Shown piece by piece: positions 16,000 to 25,228 of a DNA stretch of 64,000 bases. This DNA is from Mycobacterium sp. ACS4331 (GTDB lineage: Bacteria > Actinomycetota > Actinomycetes > Mycobacteriales > Mycobacteriaceae). Position numbers and translations under genes: made by a program. The stretch is taken from assembly GCF_001667265.1 (NCBI RefSeq), contig NZ_LZHW01000072.1:26980-90979 (forward strand). Reading direction: 5' to 3'. Within the stretch, counting starts at the first letter, position 1. The number at the start of each line of letters is the position of its first letter. The notes beneath the pieces were generated by a model, which was given only the letters and a program-made list of their open reading frames with translations, was not told where the DNA came from and did no database searches.

Positions 16000-16623
16000 C
16001 TATCCGGCGACCGGTACCGCAACCTCGTTGCGGCGGCGCCACGGGATGGTCCACGGTGGGTCGTAGAACCAGGACACCGCTTCGCCGGTGGTTTTGATCC
16101 CCTTGTTGCGCAGGATGTTCAACAATTCGTCGGTGCGCTCGGTGACCGCGGCCGGGCTGCGGTCACCGGTGTAACGCAGAACCGCGTACGTCTCGGCGGG
16201 CACCTCGACCAGGCGCACCTGGTCGTCGTTCGGCGTCGGCAGCGTCTGCAGGGACCATTTGGCCGGCATGAAGAACCGAATCACCGATCCACCCTGCGGA
16301 TCGCGGGCCTGCGCCACGGGTGCGGTCATCGCGATCTTCTCGCTCGACTGCGCCACGGGTGCGGTCATCGCGATAGAGGTCTGCCTGCTGTTGCCGCCGA
16401 AGATGTAGCCGGCCAGTCGGCGGAAGCCGGTGTTGCGGGCCTGGTCCTCGTCCTCGAGGACCGTCGTCTCCGCCGCGATCCGGGGTCCGTACCTCCGGAT
16501 CTCCACACCGGACCCCAGCGGTTCGGCCACATACAGCGGCTCTTCGGTGCCGACCCGGATCCCGACGATGCCGCCGAGTCCCTCGACGAACTGCACGGCG
16601 CCGGAGATGATGCGAGACAACAT
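16000..16623 (-). CDS. SOUL family heme-binding protein
   Basis: This 207-residue protein of the SOUL/HBP family binds heme or tetrapyrroles in known members. It has the family's E-I-R-R-Y-G-P-R-I-A-A-E-T near residue 45, R-L-A-G-Y-I-F-G-G-N near 70, and two copies of I-A-M-T-A-P-V-A-Q 13 residues apart. The C-terminus has V-S-W-F-Y-D-P-P-W-T. ATG 16623 leaves 26 bp to the upstream amidohydrolase gene on the same strand. A nearly exact 39-bp tandem unit underlies the repeated motif. Confidence 0.87.
   Translation of the reverse strand: MLSRIISGAVQFVEGLGGIVGIRVGTEEPLYVAEPLGSGVEIRRYGPRIAAETTVLEDEDQARNTGFRRLAGYIFGGNSRQTSIAMTAPVAQSSEKIAMTAPVAQARDPQGGSVIRFFMPAKWSLQTLPTPNDDQVRLVEVPAETYAVLRYTGDRSPAAVTERTDELLNILRNKGIKTTGEAVSWFYDPPWTIPWRRRNEVAVPVAG
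16309..16374. repeat. Two identical 27-bp copies inside the SOUL gene
   Basis: Copies at 16309-16335 and 16348-16374 are identical over 27 bp with a 39-bp period, which is 13 codons. The repeat keeps the frame and duplicates the I-A-M-T-A-P-V-A-Q motif. Confidence 0.85.
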
Positions 16624-16649
16624 GGCAGCCGGGATACCCCAAGTCGCCG

Positions 16650-18362
16650 TCAGCAACACCCGCCGGCGTGTTCGCGCTGCGCCAGGTGGGCGTGCTCGGC
16701 ATTGTCCGCGCCGCCGATCGCGGCCAGGAACTCGCTCAGATCCACCCGTCGCCCGCCGACCCAGGTGCCCAGCACCGCGACCTCGTCGATCAGCCGCTGC
16801 GGATCGACGGTCCACGGGTCAGCGCTGAGCTCCACGAAGTCGGCGAGCTTGCCCACGCTGACGGAGCCCACCAGATGCTCGCGGCGCAGCGTGCGGGCGG
16901 CGTTGATCGTCTGCGCACGCCAGGCCTGATCCAGCGAGATGGCCTGCTCGGGGCCGTACACCCCGCCCGCGCGGGTCCGCCGGGTCACCGCGGTGGCGAT
17001 GTTGACGACGGGCGTGGGCGGCGACACCGAACCGTCGTTGTGCAGCGACACACACGCCCCCGAGGCGACGGCATCGGCGCACGCGCCCCACTGCGCGCCG
17101 TGCGCCTCGTCGAACATCTGACCGGCCAGCAGATCGCCCCAGTAGTAGTACTGGAACGGAGCCATCGAGACGTGGACGCCCAGGCGCGCCGCGCGGTCGA
17201 AGTGCGCGCGGGTGCCTGCGCCGGCGTGCTCAAGGCGCCACCGATGGTCGGTGCCGACCAGCCCGTGCCGGGTCAGGGCGTCCTCGTAGGCGTCCAACGC
17301 CCGGTCCAGCGCGAGGTCGCCGTTGGCGTGGAAGGACATCTGCCATCCAGCCGGGACCGCGCGGTCCAGAATCGCGTCGAGCTGCTCGCGGCTGTAGTTC
17401 ATCGAGTCGGCCCCGCCTGCCGTCGCCGGGTCGATGCCCGCGGTCCGGGTCGCGGGGGAGTCGAGGTACGGGAACGAGATCGCGATGTTGCCGACCCAGG
17501 GCGAGCCGTCGGTCCACAGCTTGACCCCGGACTTGGTCAGCATCTCCTCGCCGGCGGCGAAACTGATGGGCTCGGCATAGGTGTCGGTGACCGACATCTC
17601 CCACATGCTCACGCGCAGCGGGCACGACGGTGCCGCGGCCAACGCCTCGTAGCCGGCCGCGAACTTCGGGTCGAAAGTCATGTCCGAGGCCGAGGTGTAC
17701 CCACCACGGGACATCAGCGCGTAGTACAGCGCACCCGAGGTCAACGGATCGCCCATCTCGGCCAGCAGTGGGCCGGTCACGGCGGTCACGACCGGAAGCT
17801 CAAAACCCTGCCCGTTGAGGCTGCCGTCGGCGTTGCGGCCGTAGCGCGAGGCCACCGGGTCGGCCGGCGGCGCGGTGTCCCAGCCGTAGCGCCGAATCAG
17901 TGCGGTGTTGAAATAGACGCCGTGCCCGGAGTTGTCGGTCACGACAGCCACCCGGTCACCGAAGATGCCGTCCAACTCCTCGGCCTTGGGTGAGGGATGC
18001 CCGTGCAGCAGCGCGTCATACCCGGCGAACCACAGCGGGACCTCGGGGTCGGCGGTGGCCAGTGCATCGGCGAAGACCGCCTGCACATCAGCCCATGACG
18101 GACAGTCCCACGGCGCGATCGAGCGGGCCGGGGCCTGCGTCGCGACGCCACTGATCAATGGATGGCTGTGCGGCTCGACGAATCCCGGCGCCAGAGCGGC
18201 TGCGCCGGTGTCGATGACCTCGGCGTCGGGCAGTGCGGCCCGGCACTGAGCCAACGTCCCGACGGCCACGATGCGACCGTCCGACACCGCGACGGCCTCG
18301 GCCCGAGGAGTGTCCTCGTCCATCGTGATGACCGTTGCCGCGGTGAGTATCGAGTCGCCCAT
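16650..18362 (-). CDS. Amidohydrolase, YtcJ/AepA-like
   Basis: This 570-residue metal-dependent hydrolase belongs to the amidohydrolase_3 (YtcJ/AepA) group. The metal site begins with H-S-H in V-E-P-H-S-H-P near residue 67. Downstream are the M-S-F-H-A-N-G-D-L-A-L segment near 345, the R-L-E-H-A-G-A-G segment near 380 and the final N-D-G-S-V-S metal-binding Asp region. It has no signal peptide, so it is cytosolic. The substrate is unknown. It is on the same strand as the SOUL and DUF302 genes and may share their transcript. Confidence 0.88.
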   Translation of the reverse strand: MGDSILTAATVITMDEDTPRAEAVAVSDGRIVAVGTLAQCRAALPDAEVIDTGAAALAPGFVEPHSHPLISGVATQAPARSIAPWDCPSWADVQAVFADALATADPEVPLWFAGYDALLHGHPSPKAEELDGIFGDRVAVVTDNSGHGVYFNTALIRRYGWDTAPPADPVASRYGRNADGSLNGQGFELPVVTAVTGPLLAEMGDPLTSGALYYALMSRGGYTSASDMTFDPKFAAGYEALAAAPSCPLRVSMWEMSVTDTYAEPISFAAGEEMLTKSGVKLWTDGSPWVGNIAISFPYLDSPATRTAGIDPATAGGADSMNYSREQLDAILDRAVPAGWQMSFHANGDLALDRALDAYEDALTRHGLVGTDHRWRLEHAGAGTRAHFDRAARLGVHVSMAPFQYYYWGDLLAGQMFDEAHGAQWGACADAVASGACVSLHNDGSVSPPTPVVNIATAVTRRTRAGGVYGPEQAISLDQAWRAQTINAARTLRREHLVGSVSVGKLADFVELSADPWTVDPQRLIDEVAVLGTWVGGRRVDLSEFLAAIGGADNAEHAHLAQREHAGGCC

Positions 18363-18447
18363 CGCGACAGTGTGTCATCCGGGTGGCGCGAAAAGCTCCA
18401 ACGCAATGCCGTCGGAGTCGCGGGAACTCAGGTCGGACCCGGCAGAC

Positions 18448-19269
18448 TCACACGATGCGCCGACCACGGCGCGCGCGGGACCGCATGTCCCACAGGTACA
18501 GCTGATAGCCCAGCACCCACGTCTGGTGCGGGATGAGCCGGTCGGCCAACCGAAGGGCAGCCAGCAGCCATTCGAACCGCTGCTGCTGGGCGGCGCTCCA
18601 CGGCAGCCCCATCTTGCTGCGGAACTCCGCGGGCAGGAACCCCGTCGTCGCGAACAGGTTGAACCGCCCCAGCGTCGCCGAGACGGGCTTGGGCAGGAAC
18701 ACCATGGTCGCCACGCCCTTGAGGTGCTCACGGACCGGCGGGTCGATGACCAGGTCCTCCAGGGACCGCTTCCAGTAGTCCTCGAACGCGACTCGGTCGG
18801 CGGGCCACATGTCCTCGCGCACCTGCAGGGTGGTGCCGAGCCTGCGGGCATCCCGGTAGACGGCGTCGGCGGCCGCGTCGTCGAGGGGGCCGTACAGGAA
18901 CTCGTGCTGGTCGACGTAGTAGCGGTACAGGCAGGCCGCCACCCACAACTGCAGCCGCGGATCGAACGCGTTGTAGCGCACCGGACTTGATTTGGTGGAA
19001 CGCACCCGGGCGTGTGCGGTGTCGACCGCGGTGCGGATCAGGGCCCGGTCGGCGTCGGAGCCGATGGTCGCGGCCGCCAGGTAGGTGCCGGTGGTGCGGG
19101 CACGCTTGAACGGGTGCTTGTAGACGTTGCCGGAGTCGACCGGACTCTCCAGGACGCCGTACCCCACTCCGGGAAGCGCCAGCTGCATGATGACGTTGGC
19201 GGCGGGCAGCAGCGCCGCGGCCGGATTCAGCAGGTCGGCCACCCGCGTCGGTTGCTGCACAGGTGCCAC
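18448..19269 (-). CDS. MpaB/rubber oxygenase-like (DUF2236) protein
   Basis: This 273-residue protein belongs to the DUF2236 family, which includes heme-dependent latex-clearing and MpaB oxygenases. The family core is visible: [18 protein letters not shown] near residue 105, F-L-Y-G, and [10 protein letters not shown]. The start is the GTG at 19269, the first in-frame start outside the divergent cobD gene. No strong ribosome site is visible, so the start is uncertain. By position beside cobD it is probably the equivalent of Rv2237. Confidence 0.8.
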   Translation of the reverse strand: MAPVQQPTRVADLLNPAAALLPAANVIMQLALPGVGYGVLESPVDSGNVYKHPFKRARTTGTYLAAATIGSDADRALIRTAVDTAHARVRSTKSSPVRYNAFDPRLQLWVAACLYRYYVDQHEFLYGPLDDAAADAVYRDARRLGTTLQVREDMWPADRVAFEDYWKRSLEDLVIDPPVREHLKGVATMVFLPKPVSATLGRFNLFATTGFLPAEFRSKMGLPWSAAQQQRFEWLLAALRLADRLIPHQTWVLGYQLYLWDMRSRARRGRRIV

Positions 19270-19302
19270 AAAGGGCAGTAGATCACTTGTGAGACGCTGC
19301 TG

Positions 19303-20277
19303 ATGATGATTCCGGCGAGAACCGCCCCGCGCGCTGCGGGGGTGCTCATGGGCTACCTGGCCGACGTCGCGCTCGGCGACCCACAACGTGGCCACCCGGT
19401 CGCGGGCTTCGGGAGTCTGGCGGCCCGTTGGGAACACGTGGTGTACCGCGACGACCGCCTCGCTGGGGCGCTGCACGCCGCCGCGCTGCTCGGTGCGCTG
19501 GGCGGAGCCGCGACACTGCTGTCTTGCGCGGTGGGCCGACGCGCAGGCGCCGCCGGGACGGTCGCCACGGTGGCCGCCGCGACGTGGGCGTGCCTGGGCG
19601 GTACGACGCTGGCGCGCACCGGAACCGCGATGGCCGACCTGCTGGACGCGGGCGACCTCGACGGGGCTCGCGAGCTGCTGCCGTCGCTGTGTGGCCGCGA
19701 TCCCGCCTACCTCGACGCCGATGGCGTGGCGCGCGCGGCGCTCGAGTCGATCGCCGAGAACACCTCCGACGCGCAGGTGGCCCCGCTGGTGTGGGCCGCG
19801 GCCGGGGGAGCGCCCGCGGTGCTGGTGTACCGCGGAATCAACACGCTCGACGCCATGGTGGGCCACCGGTCACCGCGGTACGCGCGGTTCGGGTGGGCCG
19901 CCGCGCGCACCGACGACGTCGCCAACTATCTGGGAGCGCGCCTGGCCGGTGTGCTGGTGGTGCTGTGCGCCCCGCTGGTCGGCGGATCGCCGCGGGCCGC
20001 GTGGCGGGCCTGGCGTCGCGATGCCCGTCGGCATCCGAGCCCCAACGCGGGCGTCGTGGAGGCGTCGTTCGCGGGAGCCCTCGGAGTCCGGCTGGGCGGC
20101 CCCACGCAGTACCACCACGAACTGCAGATCAGGCCGACGCTCGGCGACGGTCATGCGCCCACCGCCGCCGACCTGCGCAGGGCCGTGACGCTGTCGCGGT
20201 GCGTGCAGGGTGGGGCGGCGGTGGTGACGTGTCTGGCGGCGCTGGCGCTGGGCCGGATTCAGCGCCGACGGCCGTAG
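19303..20277 (+). CDS. cobD: Adenosylcobinamide-phosphate synthase CobD/CbiB
   Basis: CobD is a membrane enzyme of cobalamin synthesis that attaches the aminopropanol arm to adenosylcobyric acid. The 324-residue protein has the diagnostic D-x-x-x-G-D-P-x-x-x-x-H-P near residue 22, E-S-I-A-E-N-T-S-D near 148, [13 protein letters not shown] near 170, and the C-terminal [14 protein letters not shown]. Several hydrophobic segments fit a membrane protein. It overlaps the 3' end of the convergent SURF1 gene by 19 bp. Confidence 0.95.
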   Translation: MMIPARTAPRAAGVLMGYLADVALGDPQRGHPVAGFGSLAARWEHVVYRDDRLAGALHAAALLGALGGAATLLSCAVGRRAGAAGTVATVAAATWACLGGTTLARTGTAMADLLDAGDLDGARELLPSLCGRDPAYLDADGVARAALESIAENTSDAQVAPLVWAAAGGAPAVLVYRGINTLDAMVGHRSPRYARFGWAAARTDDVANYLGARLAGVLVVLCAPLVGGSPRAAWRAWRRDARRHPSPNAGVVEASFAGALGVRLGGPTQYHHELQIRPTLGDGHAPTAADLRRAVTLSRCVQGGAAVVTCLAALALGRIQRRRP

Positions 20278-21068
20278 CGGTCGGCCAGTTTCTGCTCGAC
20301 GGTCTGCGGTTGCGTGCCGGCCTGAGCCTGGGACTCCTCGCGCTCGCGGCGACGGGCCTTGACCTCGGTGTAGACGAAATATCCCAGCCCGACCGGGGCC
20401 AGAATGCCGAACGCGATCCACTGGATGCCGTAGGACAGGAACGGTCCGGCGTCGAGGTGCGGCAGGCCGATCTCGCCGAGTCCGCCCGGTTGGTTAGCCG
20501 TCAACTGGAGGTAGGAGCCGGCCAGCGGGACGTCGAACAGTTCGGCCAATTGGCGGGTGTCGATCGCGTAGACCTGCGGGCGACCGTTCTCGATGATCGG
20601 CGCCTTGTCCGGCGGTGCGGTCTCACTGTCGCGAAGGCGCGCGGTGATGGTCACCGTGCCCGCGGGAGGTGGTTCGATCGGCGGCATCTGGGTGCCCTGT
20701 TCGGGGCGGACGTAGCCTCGGTCGACCAGGACGATGGGGCCATCCTGCACCGCGAACGGGGCGAGCACCTCGAACGCGGGTTCACCGTCGACGATCCGCA
20801 GCCGCGCCAGGATCTGCTTGTCGGCCAGGTAGTGCCCAGTGGCGGTGACGCGTCGCCACTGCGCGTCGGGTGCCGACGAATCCTGCTGCGGCAGAACACT
20901 GGTCAACGGCACTGGATCGGCGGACAGGGACGCCGCGATCTGGTCGTTCTCCCGTGAGGTCTTGGTGTTCTTGCCGAGCTGCCAGGGTGCGAGCACTGTG
21001 AAGCACAGATAGGCGAACGCCGCGGCCACCGCGGCCAACGCGATCCATCCGGGCTTGAACCACTTCAC
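20259..21068 (-). CDS. SURF1 family protein
   Basis: This is a 269-residue membrane protein linked in the family to assembly of heme-copper terminal oxidase. It has an N-terminal transmembrane segment (about 8-28), the soluble SURF1 domain with V-L-V-D-R-G-Y-V-R-P near residue 120, and a second transmembrane segment before the basic C-terminus (Y-G-I-Q-W-I-A-F-G). The GTG start overlaps the stop of ptpA (GTGA). This is the same arrangement as Rv2234-Rv2235. Confidence 0.92.
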   Translation of the reverse strand: MKWFKPGWIALAAVAAAFAYLCFTVLAPWQLGKNTKTSRENDQIAASLSADPVPLTSVLPQQDSSAPDAQWRRVTATGHYLADKQILARLRIVDGEPAFEVLAPFAVQDGPIVLVDRGYVRPEQGTQMPPIEPPPAGTVTITARLRDSETAPPDKAPIIENGRPQVYAIDTRQLAELFDVPLAGSYLQLTANQPGGLGEIGLPHLDAGPFLSYGIQWIAFGILAPVGLGYFVYTEVKARRREREESQAQAGTQPQTVEQKLADRYGRRR

Positions 21069-21559
21069 GACGTGTGAGCCTGTCCGTCGAGTTGGGCGTC
21101 GACCCAGTCGTGCAGACCGGGCAGGGCCGCGGCGATCACGGTGAAGACGTCCTCGAAGTCGGCGAGGTCGCCGTAATACGGGTCCTCGACGTCGAGCGCA
21201 TGGGCGCCCGAGCGGGGATCGAATGAGCGCAGCATCCGGACGCGGTCCGGTTCGACCCCCAGCTGGGTCAGGATGCGGACGTGGTTGCGGCCCAACGCGA
21301 CCACCAGGTCGGCCGACAGGTGGTCGTCGTCGACCTGCGCCGCGACATGCTCGTGGGGATAGCCGTGAGCGGCCAGGACCCGATTGGCGCGGTGGTCGGC
21401 GCCGTCGCCCGCGTGCCAGCCGCCCGTGCCCCCGCTGGTGACGCGGACGTGCTCGGCCAGACCGCGCTCGGCGATCTGATGGGCGAACATCTTCTCGGCC
21501 ATCGGGGACCGGCAGATGTTGCCCGAGCACACGAACGTGACATGCAGTCGATCAGACAC
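21065..21559 (-). CDS. ptpA: Low-molecular-weight protein tyrosine phosphatase PtpA
   Basis: This 164-residue phosphatase has the P-loop C-S-G-N-I-C-R-S at 11-18, giving nucleophile Cys11 and Arg17, and the general-acid loop D-P-Y-Y-G near residue 125. In pathogenic mycobacteria PtpA is secreted and acts on host proteins; in this organism its target is unknown. The GTG at 21559 overlaps the stop of the HAD gene by 8 bp, and the stop overlaps the SURF1 start, so three genes form one coupled transcript. Confidence 0.95.
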   Translation of the reverse strand: MSDRLHVTFVCSGNICRSPMAEKMFAHQIAERGLAEHVRVTSGGTGGWHAGDGADHRANRVLAAHGYPHEHVAAQVDDDHLSADLVVALGRNHVRILTQLGVEPDRVRMLRSFDPRSGAHALDVEDPYYGDLADFEDVFTVIAAALPGLHDWVDAQLDGQAHTS

Positions 21560-22235
21560 CGAGCACCTCCCGCAGGGCGGCCACGTCGGCGACGTGGGTG
21601 GGTGCCGAGGCGTCGTCGGTGACGTCACGGAAGTCGTCGCCGCCGTACCCCCACGCGACCACCACGGTGTCGATGCCGTGCGCGGCGGCACCCTCGACGT
21701 CGTGGCGGCGGTCACCGACCATCAGCACGCGTTCGGGCAGGGGCTGCAGTTGGGCGAGCGCGTGCGCGACCACGTCCGCCTTGGCGGCGCGGGTGCCGTC
21801 GGGGCTCGCGCCGGCGATGACGTCGAAGTGGTCGGCCAGCCCGAAATGCTCGAGGATGCGGCGCGCGGTGGGTTCGGCCTTGGACGTCGCCACCGCCATG
21901 CGCACGCCGGCGGCGCGCAGGTCAGTCAGCAGATCCTCGATCCCGGCGAACGGTGCGTTCATGGCCCACCCGCGGGTGGTGTAGTCGGCGCGGTAGGCCG
22001 CGATGGCCTCGTCGGCACGCTCACCCAGTCCCATCCGGGCCAGCGTGTGGTGCATGGGCGGCCCGACGATCCGTCCCGCCAGGTCACCGTCCGGAATCTC
22101 GGCTCCGACCTGGCCCAATGCGTGGCAGAAGCTGGCCACGATGCCCTCGGCGGAGTCCGTCAGAGTGCCGTCGAGGTCGAACAGGACGAGCTGCGGCGCG
22201 GCGGTGGGCGAGAGGATCGGGGACAGTTCGGTCAC
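21552..22235 (-). CDS. ptkA: HAD-family protein, PtkA-type
   Basis: This 227-residue HAD hydrolase has motif I F-D-L-D-G-T-L-T near residue 19, motif II V-A-T-S-K near 115 and motif IV G-D-R-R-H-D near 173. By fold it looks like a phosphoglycolate phosphatase. The syntenic M. tuberculosis gene beside ptpA (Rv2232) is described as protein tyrosine kinase PtkA, which phosphorylates PtpA, so the symbol rests on synteny. Catalytic activity, phosphatase or kinase, cannot be told from sequence. It is the first gene of the ptkA-ptpA-SURF1 unit. Confidence 0.8.
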   Translation of the reverse strand: MTELSPILSPTAAPQLVLFDLDGTLTDSAEGIVASFCHALGQVGAEIPDGDLAGRIVGPPMHHTLARMGLGERADEAIAAYRADYTTRGWAMNAPFAGIEDLLTDLRAAGVRMAVATSKAEPTARRILEHFGLADHFDVIAGASPDGTRAAKADVVAHALAQLQPLPERVLMVGDRRHDVEGAAAHGIDTVVVAWGYGGDDFRDVTDDASAPTHVADVAALREVLGV

Positions 22236-22278
22236 GCAGCCATTGTCCCTGATGTTTCGGCCACTACTGTTTGCAGGC

Positions 22279-23400
22279 GTGAGTGTGCGCCTGGCCGACG
22301 TGATCGACGTCCTCGACGCCGCCTACCCGCCGCGGCTCGCGCAGTCGTGGGATTCGGTGGGGCTGGTGTGTGGCGATCCCGACGAGCGGATCGAGTCGGT
22401 GACGGTCGCCGTCGACGCGACGGCGGCGGTCGTCGACGAGGTGGGTGAGCGCGGCCTGCTGCTGGCCCACCATCCGCTGCTGCTGCGCGGCGTGGACACC
22501 GTGGCCGCCAGCACCCCCAAGGGGGCGCTGCTGCACCGGCTCATCCGCCGGGGTGCGGCCCTGTTCACGGCCCACACCAACGCCGATGCGGCCGCGCCCG
22601 GGGTGTCGGACGCGTTGGCGCAGAGGCTGGGCCTGACCGTCGAGGACGTGCTCGAGCCGGGACGCGGCGGTCCGGACTACGACAAGTGGGTGATCTTCGT
22701 TCCGCCGGAGTTCGCCGAGGCCGTGCGCACCGCGGTGTTCGACGCCGGTGCCGGGCAGATCGGCGACTACTCGTGCTGCAGCTGGTCGGTCACGGGCACC
22801 GGCCAGTTCCTGCCACACGAGGGCGCGGCGCCGGCCATCGGCACCGTGGGCACGGTGGAACGGCTGCCTGAGGACCGGGTCGAGGCGATCGCACCCGCGT
22901 CCGCGCGGTCGCGGGTGCTGGAGGCGATGCGCGCCGCGCACCCCTACGAGGAACCCGCCTTCGACGTGCTCCCGCTGGCGCCGCTGCCCTCGGGCGTGGG
23001 CATCGGACGGATCGCGGCCCTGGCCGAGCCCGTCACCTTGCGCGAGTTCGTGGCGCGGGTGGGCGAGCGATTGCCCGCCACGGTGTGGGGAGTGCGGGCC
23101 ACCGGCGATCCCGACCGTGAGGTGTCGCGGGTCGCGTTGTGCGGCGGCGCGGGGGACTCACTGCTGGACCGCGTCGCCCGCGCTGGGGTGGACGCCTACG
23201 TGACCGCCGATCTGCGGCACCACCCCGCCGACGAGCATCGACGTGCCAGTGACGTCGCGCTGATCGACGTCGCGCACTGGGCCAGTGAGCACCCCTGGTG
23301 CGCACAGGCCGCCGGCGTGCTGCGGGCGCAGTTCGGTGACGAGTTGCCGGTGCGGGTCAGCGAGACCCGCACCGATCCATGGAACCTGGGAGTGAATTGA
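22279..23400 (+). CDS. Nif3-like dinuclear metal center protein
   Basis: This 373-residue protein is of the Nif3/GTP cyclohydrolase I type 2 family (YbgI/YqfO), with a dinuclear metal site and unclear cellular role. Visible features are [11 protein letters not shown] near residue 22, H-H-P-L-L near 73, T-N-x-D near 110 and the C-terminal D-V-A-H-W-x-S-E-H. The central insertion (about 130-240) is the typical PII-like domain of long members. The GTG at 22279 is 43 bp from the divergent HAD gene. It begins a three-gene overlapping operon with the next two genes. Confidence 0.92.
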   Translation: MSVRLADVIDVLDAAYPPRLAQSWDSVGLVCGDPDERIESVTVAVDATAAVVDEVGERGLLLAHHPLLLRGVDTVAASTPKGALLHRLIRRGAALFTAHTNADAAAPGVSDALAQRLGLTVEDVLEPGRGGPDYDKWVIFVPPEFAEAVRTAVFDAGAGQIGDYSCCSWSVTGTGQFLPHEGAAPAIGTVGTVERLPEDRVEAIAPASARSRVLEAMRAAHPYEEPAFDVLPLAPLPSGVGIGRIAALAEPVTLREFVARVGERLPATVWGVRATGDPDREVSRVALCGGAGDSLLDRVARAGVDAYVTADLRHHPADEHRRASDVALIDVAHWASEHPWCAQAAGVLRAQFGDELPVRVSETRTDPWNLGVN

Positions 23401-24128
23401 TGAAAGCCGACCTCTGGCAACAGCGTTCGCTGCTCGAGATCTCCGCGCTGGACGCCGAGCTGAGCCGCATCGCACACCGCGCGAAGAATCTCGCCGAGCA
23501 GCAGCGGATCGACGAGTTGACCACCGAACATCAGGCCGCGGTCGATCGGCTTGCGGTGCTGCGGATCACCGCCGACGACATCGACGAGCAGGTGTCGCGG
23601 TTGGAGTCCGAGATCGACGGAGTGCGCCAACGCGAGGATCGTGACCGAGCCCTGCTGGACTCCGCGACCACAAATGCCAAACAGCTCACCGAGTTGCAGC
23701 ATGAACTCGAGACGCTGCAGCGTCGGCAGTCTTCGCTGGAGGACTCGCTGCTGGAGATCATGGAGCGGCGTGAGGAGTTGGCCACCCAGCAGGCCGAGAT
23801 CACCGCCGACATCGAGCGTCTCGACGTCGACCTCGACACCGCGAGGCGGGACCGCGACGCCGCGCTGGCCGAGATCGAGGACCTCCGGACGCAGAAGAAC
23901 GAACGACGCGAAACACTCACGGCGAGCATCGATTCCGAACTCCTCGCGCTCTACGAGCGGCAGCGCGCCTCGGGCGGGATCGGCGCCGGGGCCCTGCAGG
24001 GCAGACGGTGTGGCGCCTGCCGCATCGAGATCGACCGTGGTGAGCTGGCCCGTGTCGCCGCCGCCGCCGACGACGATGTGCTGCGCTGCCCGGAGTGCGG
24101 GGCGATCCTGCTTCGGGTGACTGTATGA
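23400..24128 (+). CDS. Coiled-coil zinc-ribbon protein (Rv2229c-type)
   Basis: This is a 242-residue protein. Residues 10-185 form a long coiled coil rich in Glu/Arg/Leu. Residues 200-240 form a C4 zinc ribbon with Cys-X2-Cys (C-G-A-C) and Cys-X2-Cys (C-P-E-C). The family is widespread and may bind nucleic acid, but the function is unsettled. The start overlaps the nif3-like stop by one base and the stop overlaps the next ATG (ATGA), so all three are translationally coupled. Confidence 0.9.
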   Translation: MKADLWQQRSLLEISALDAELSRIAHRAKNLAEQQRIDELTTEHQAAVDRLAVLRITADDIDEQVSRLESEIDGVRQREDRDRALLDSATTNAKQLTELQHELETLQRRQSSLEDSLLEIMERREELATQQAEITADIERLDVDLDTARRDRDAALAEIEDLRTQKNERRETLTASIDSELLALYERQRASGGIGAGALQGRRCGACRIEIDRGELARVAAAADDDVLRCPECGAILLRVTV

Positions 24129-25216
24129 GAGTTGCGGTCGAGGCCGACGGCGGGTCGCGCGGCAATCCCGGCCCGGCCGGGTACGGCGCGGTGGTGTGGT
24201 CGTCCGACCGTGCCGCGGTGCTCGCCGAGCGCAAGGAGGCCATCGGCATTGCGACCAACAACGTCGCGGAGTACCGCGGGCTGATCGCCGGACTGGAGGC
24301 CGCGGTGGACCTCGGTGCCGCCGAGGTGTCGGTGGCGATGGACTCCAAGCTGATCGTCGAACAGATGTCGGGGCGCTGGAAGGTCAAACACCCGGATCTG
24401 CTGGAGCTCAACCAGAAGGCCAAGGCGCTGGCCGCACAGTTCGACCGGATCGACTACCGCTGGATTCCGCGCGCACAGAACAGCCACGCCGACCGGTTGG
24501 CGAACGAGGCGATGGACGCCGCCGCGGCGGTGACCAGCACCCCCGCCACGCAGAAGCCCGTCGAGACCGAGAAGCCGTCGGCGCCTGGGTGGACCGGCGC
24601 GCGCGGTGCCCCGACGCGCTTTCTGCTGCTGCGGCACGGTCAGACCGAACTGTCGGTCGAGCGTCGCTACTCCGGCCGCGGCAACCCGGAACTGACCGAC
24701 CTCGGGCGCAGGCAGGCAGAGGCCGCCGCGGCGTATCTGGCACGGCGGGGCGGCATTTCGGCGGTGATCTCCTCACCGCTGCAACGGGCTCACGACACCG
24801 CCACGGCCGCCGCCAAGGCCTTGGGCCTCACCGTCGCCGTCGACGACGATCTGATCGAGACCGACTTCGGCAGCTGGGAGGGAAAGACCTTCGCCGAGGC
24901 GCACGAGGCCGATCCCGACGTGCACACCCGCTGGCTGCGGGACACCAGCGTCACCCCGCCCGGCGGGGAGAGTTTCGACGACGTGCACACCCGGGTGCGC
25001 CGCGCCAGGAACCGGATCATCGCCGAACATGGGGAGTCCACGGTGTTGGTGGTCTCCCACGTGACGCCGATCAAGACGCTGCTGCGGATGGCTCTCGACG
25101 CCGGTCCGGGCATCCTGTACCGGCTGCACCTGGATCTCGCGTCGTTGTCGATCGCCGAGTTCTACTCGGACGGCCTGGCGTCGGTGCGCTTGGTGAACGA
25201 CACGTCGTATCACTGA
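24125..25216 (+). CDS. Bifunctional RNase HI / histidine phosphatase (CobC-like)
   Basis: This is a 363-residue fusion. Residues 1-140 are RNase HI: D-G-G-S-R-G-N-P-G near residue 8, E-Y-R-G-L near 49 and D-S-K near 76 carry the acidic catalytic residues. Residues 165-363 are a histidine phosphatase with L-L-R-H-G-Q-T-E and catalytic His, followed by G-x-x-x-L-T-x-x-G and E-x-D-F-G-x-W-E-G. The second half resembles alpha-ribazole phosphatase, so it may act in cobalamin synthesis, in keeping with cobD nearby. This is the known Rv2228c architecture. Confidence 0.94.
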   Translation: MRVAVEADGGSRGNPGPAGYGAVVWSSDRAAVLAERKEAIGIATNNVAEYRGLIAGLEAAVDLGAAEVSVAMDSKLIVEQMSGRWKVKHPDLLELNQKAKALAAQFDRIDYRWIPRAQNSHADRLANEAMDAAAAVTSTPATQKPVETEKPSAPGWTGARGAPTRFLLLRHGQTELSVERRYSGRGNPELTDLGRRQAEAAAAYLARRGGISAVISSPLQRAHDTATAAAKALGLTVAVDDDLIETDFGSWEGKTFAEAHEADPDVHTRWLRDTSVTPPGGESFDDVHTRVRRARNRIIAEHGESTVLVVSHVTPIKTLLRMALDAGPGILYRLHLDLASLSIAEFYSDGLASVRLVNDTSYH

Positions 25217-25228
25217 GGGACGCTGGAT

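Noticed and set aside
4168..18447. Classical integrative island with att repeats
   Set aside because: I found no integrase and no second copy of the tRNA 3' end by eye, so only an accessory block is claimed.
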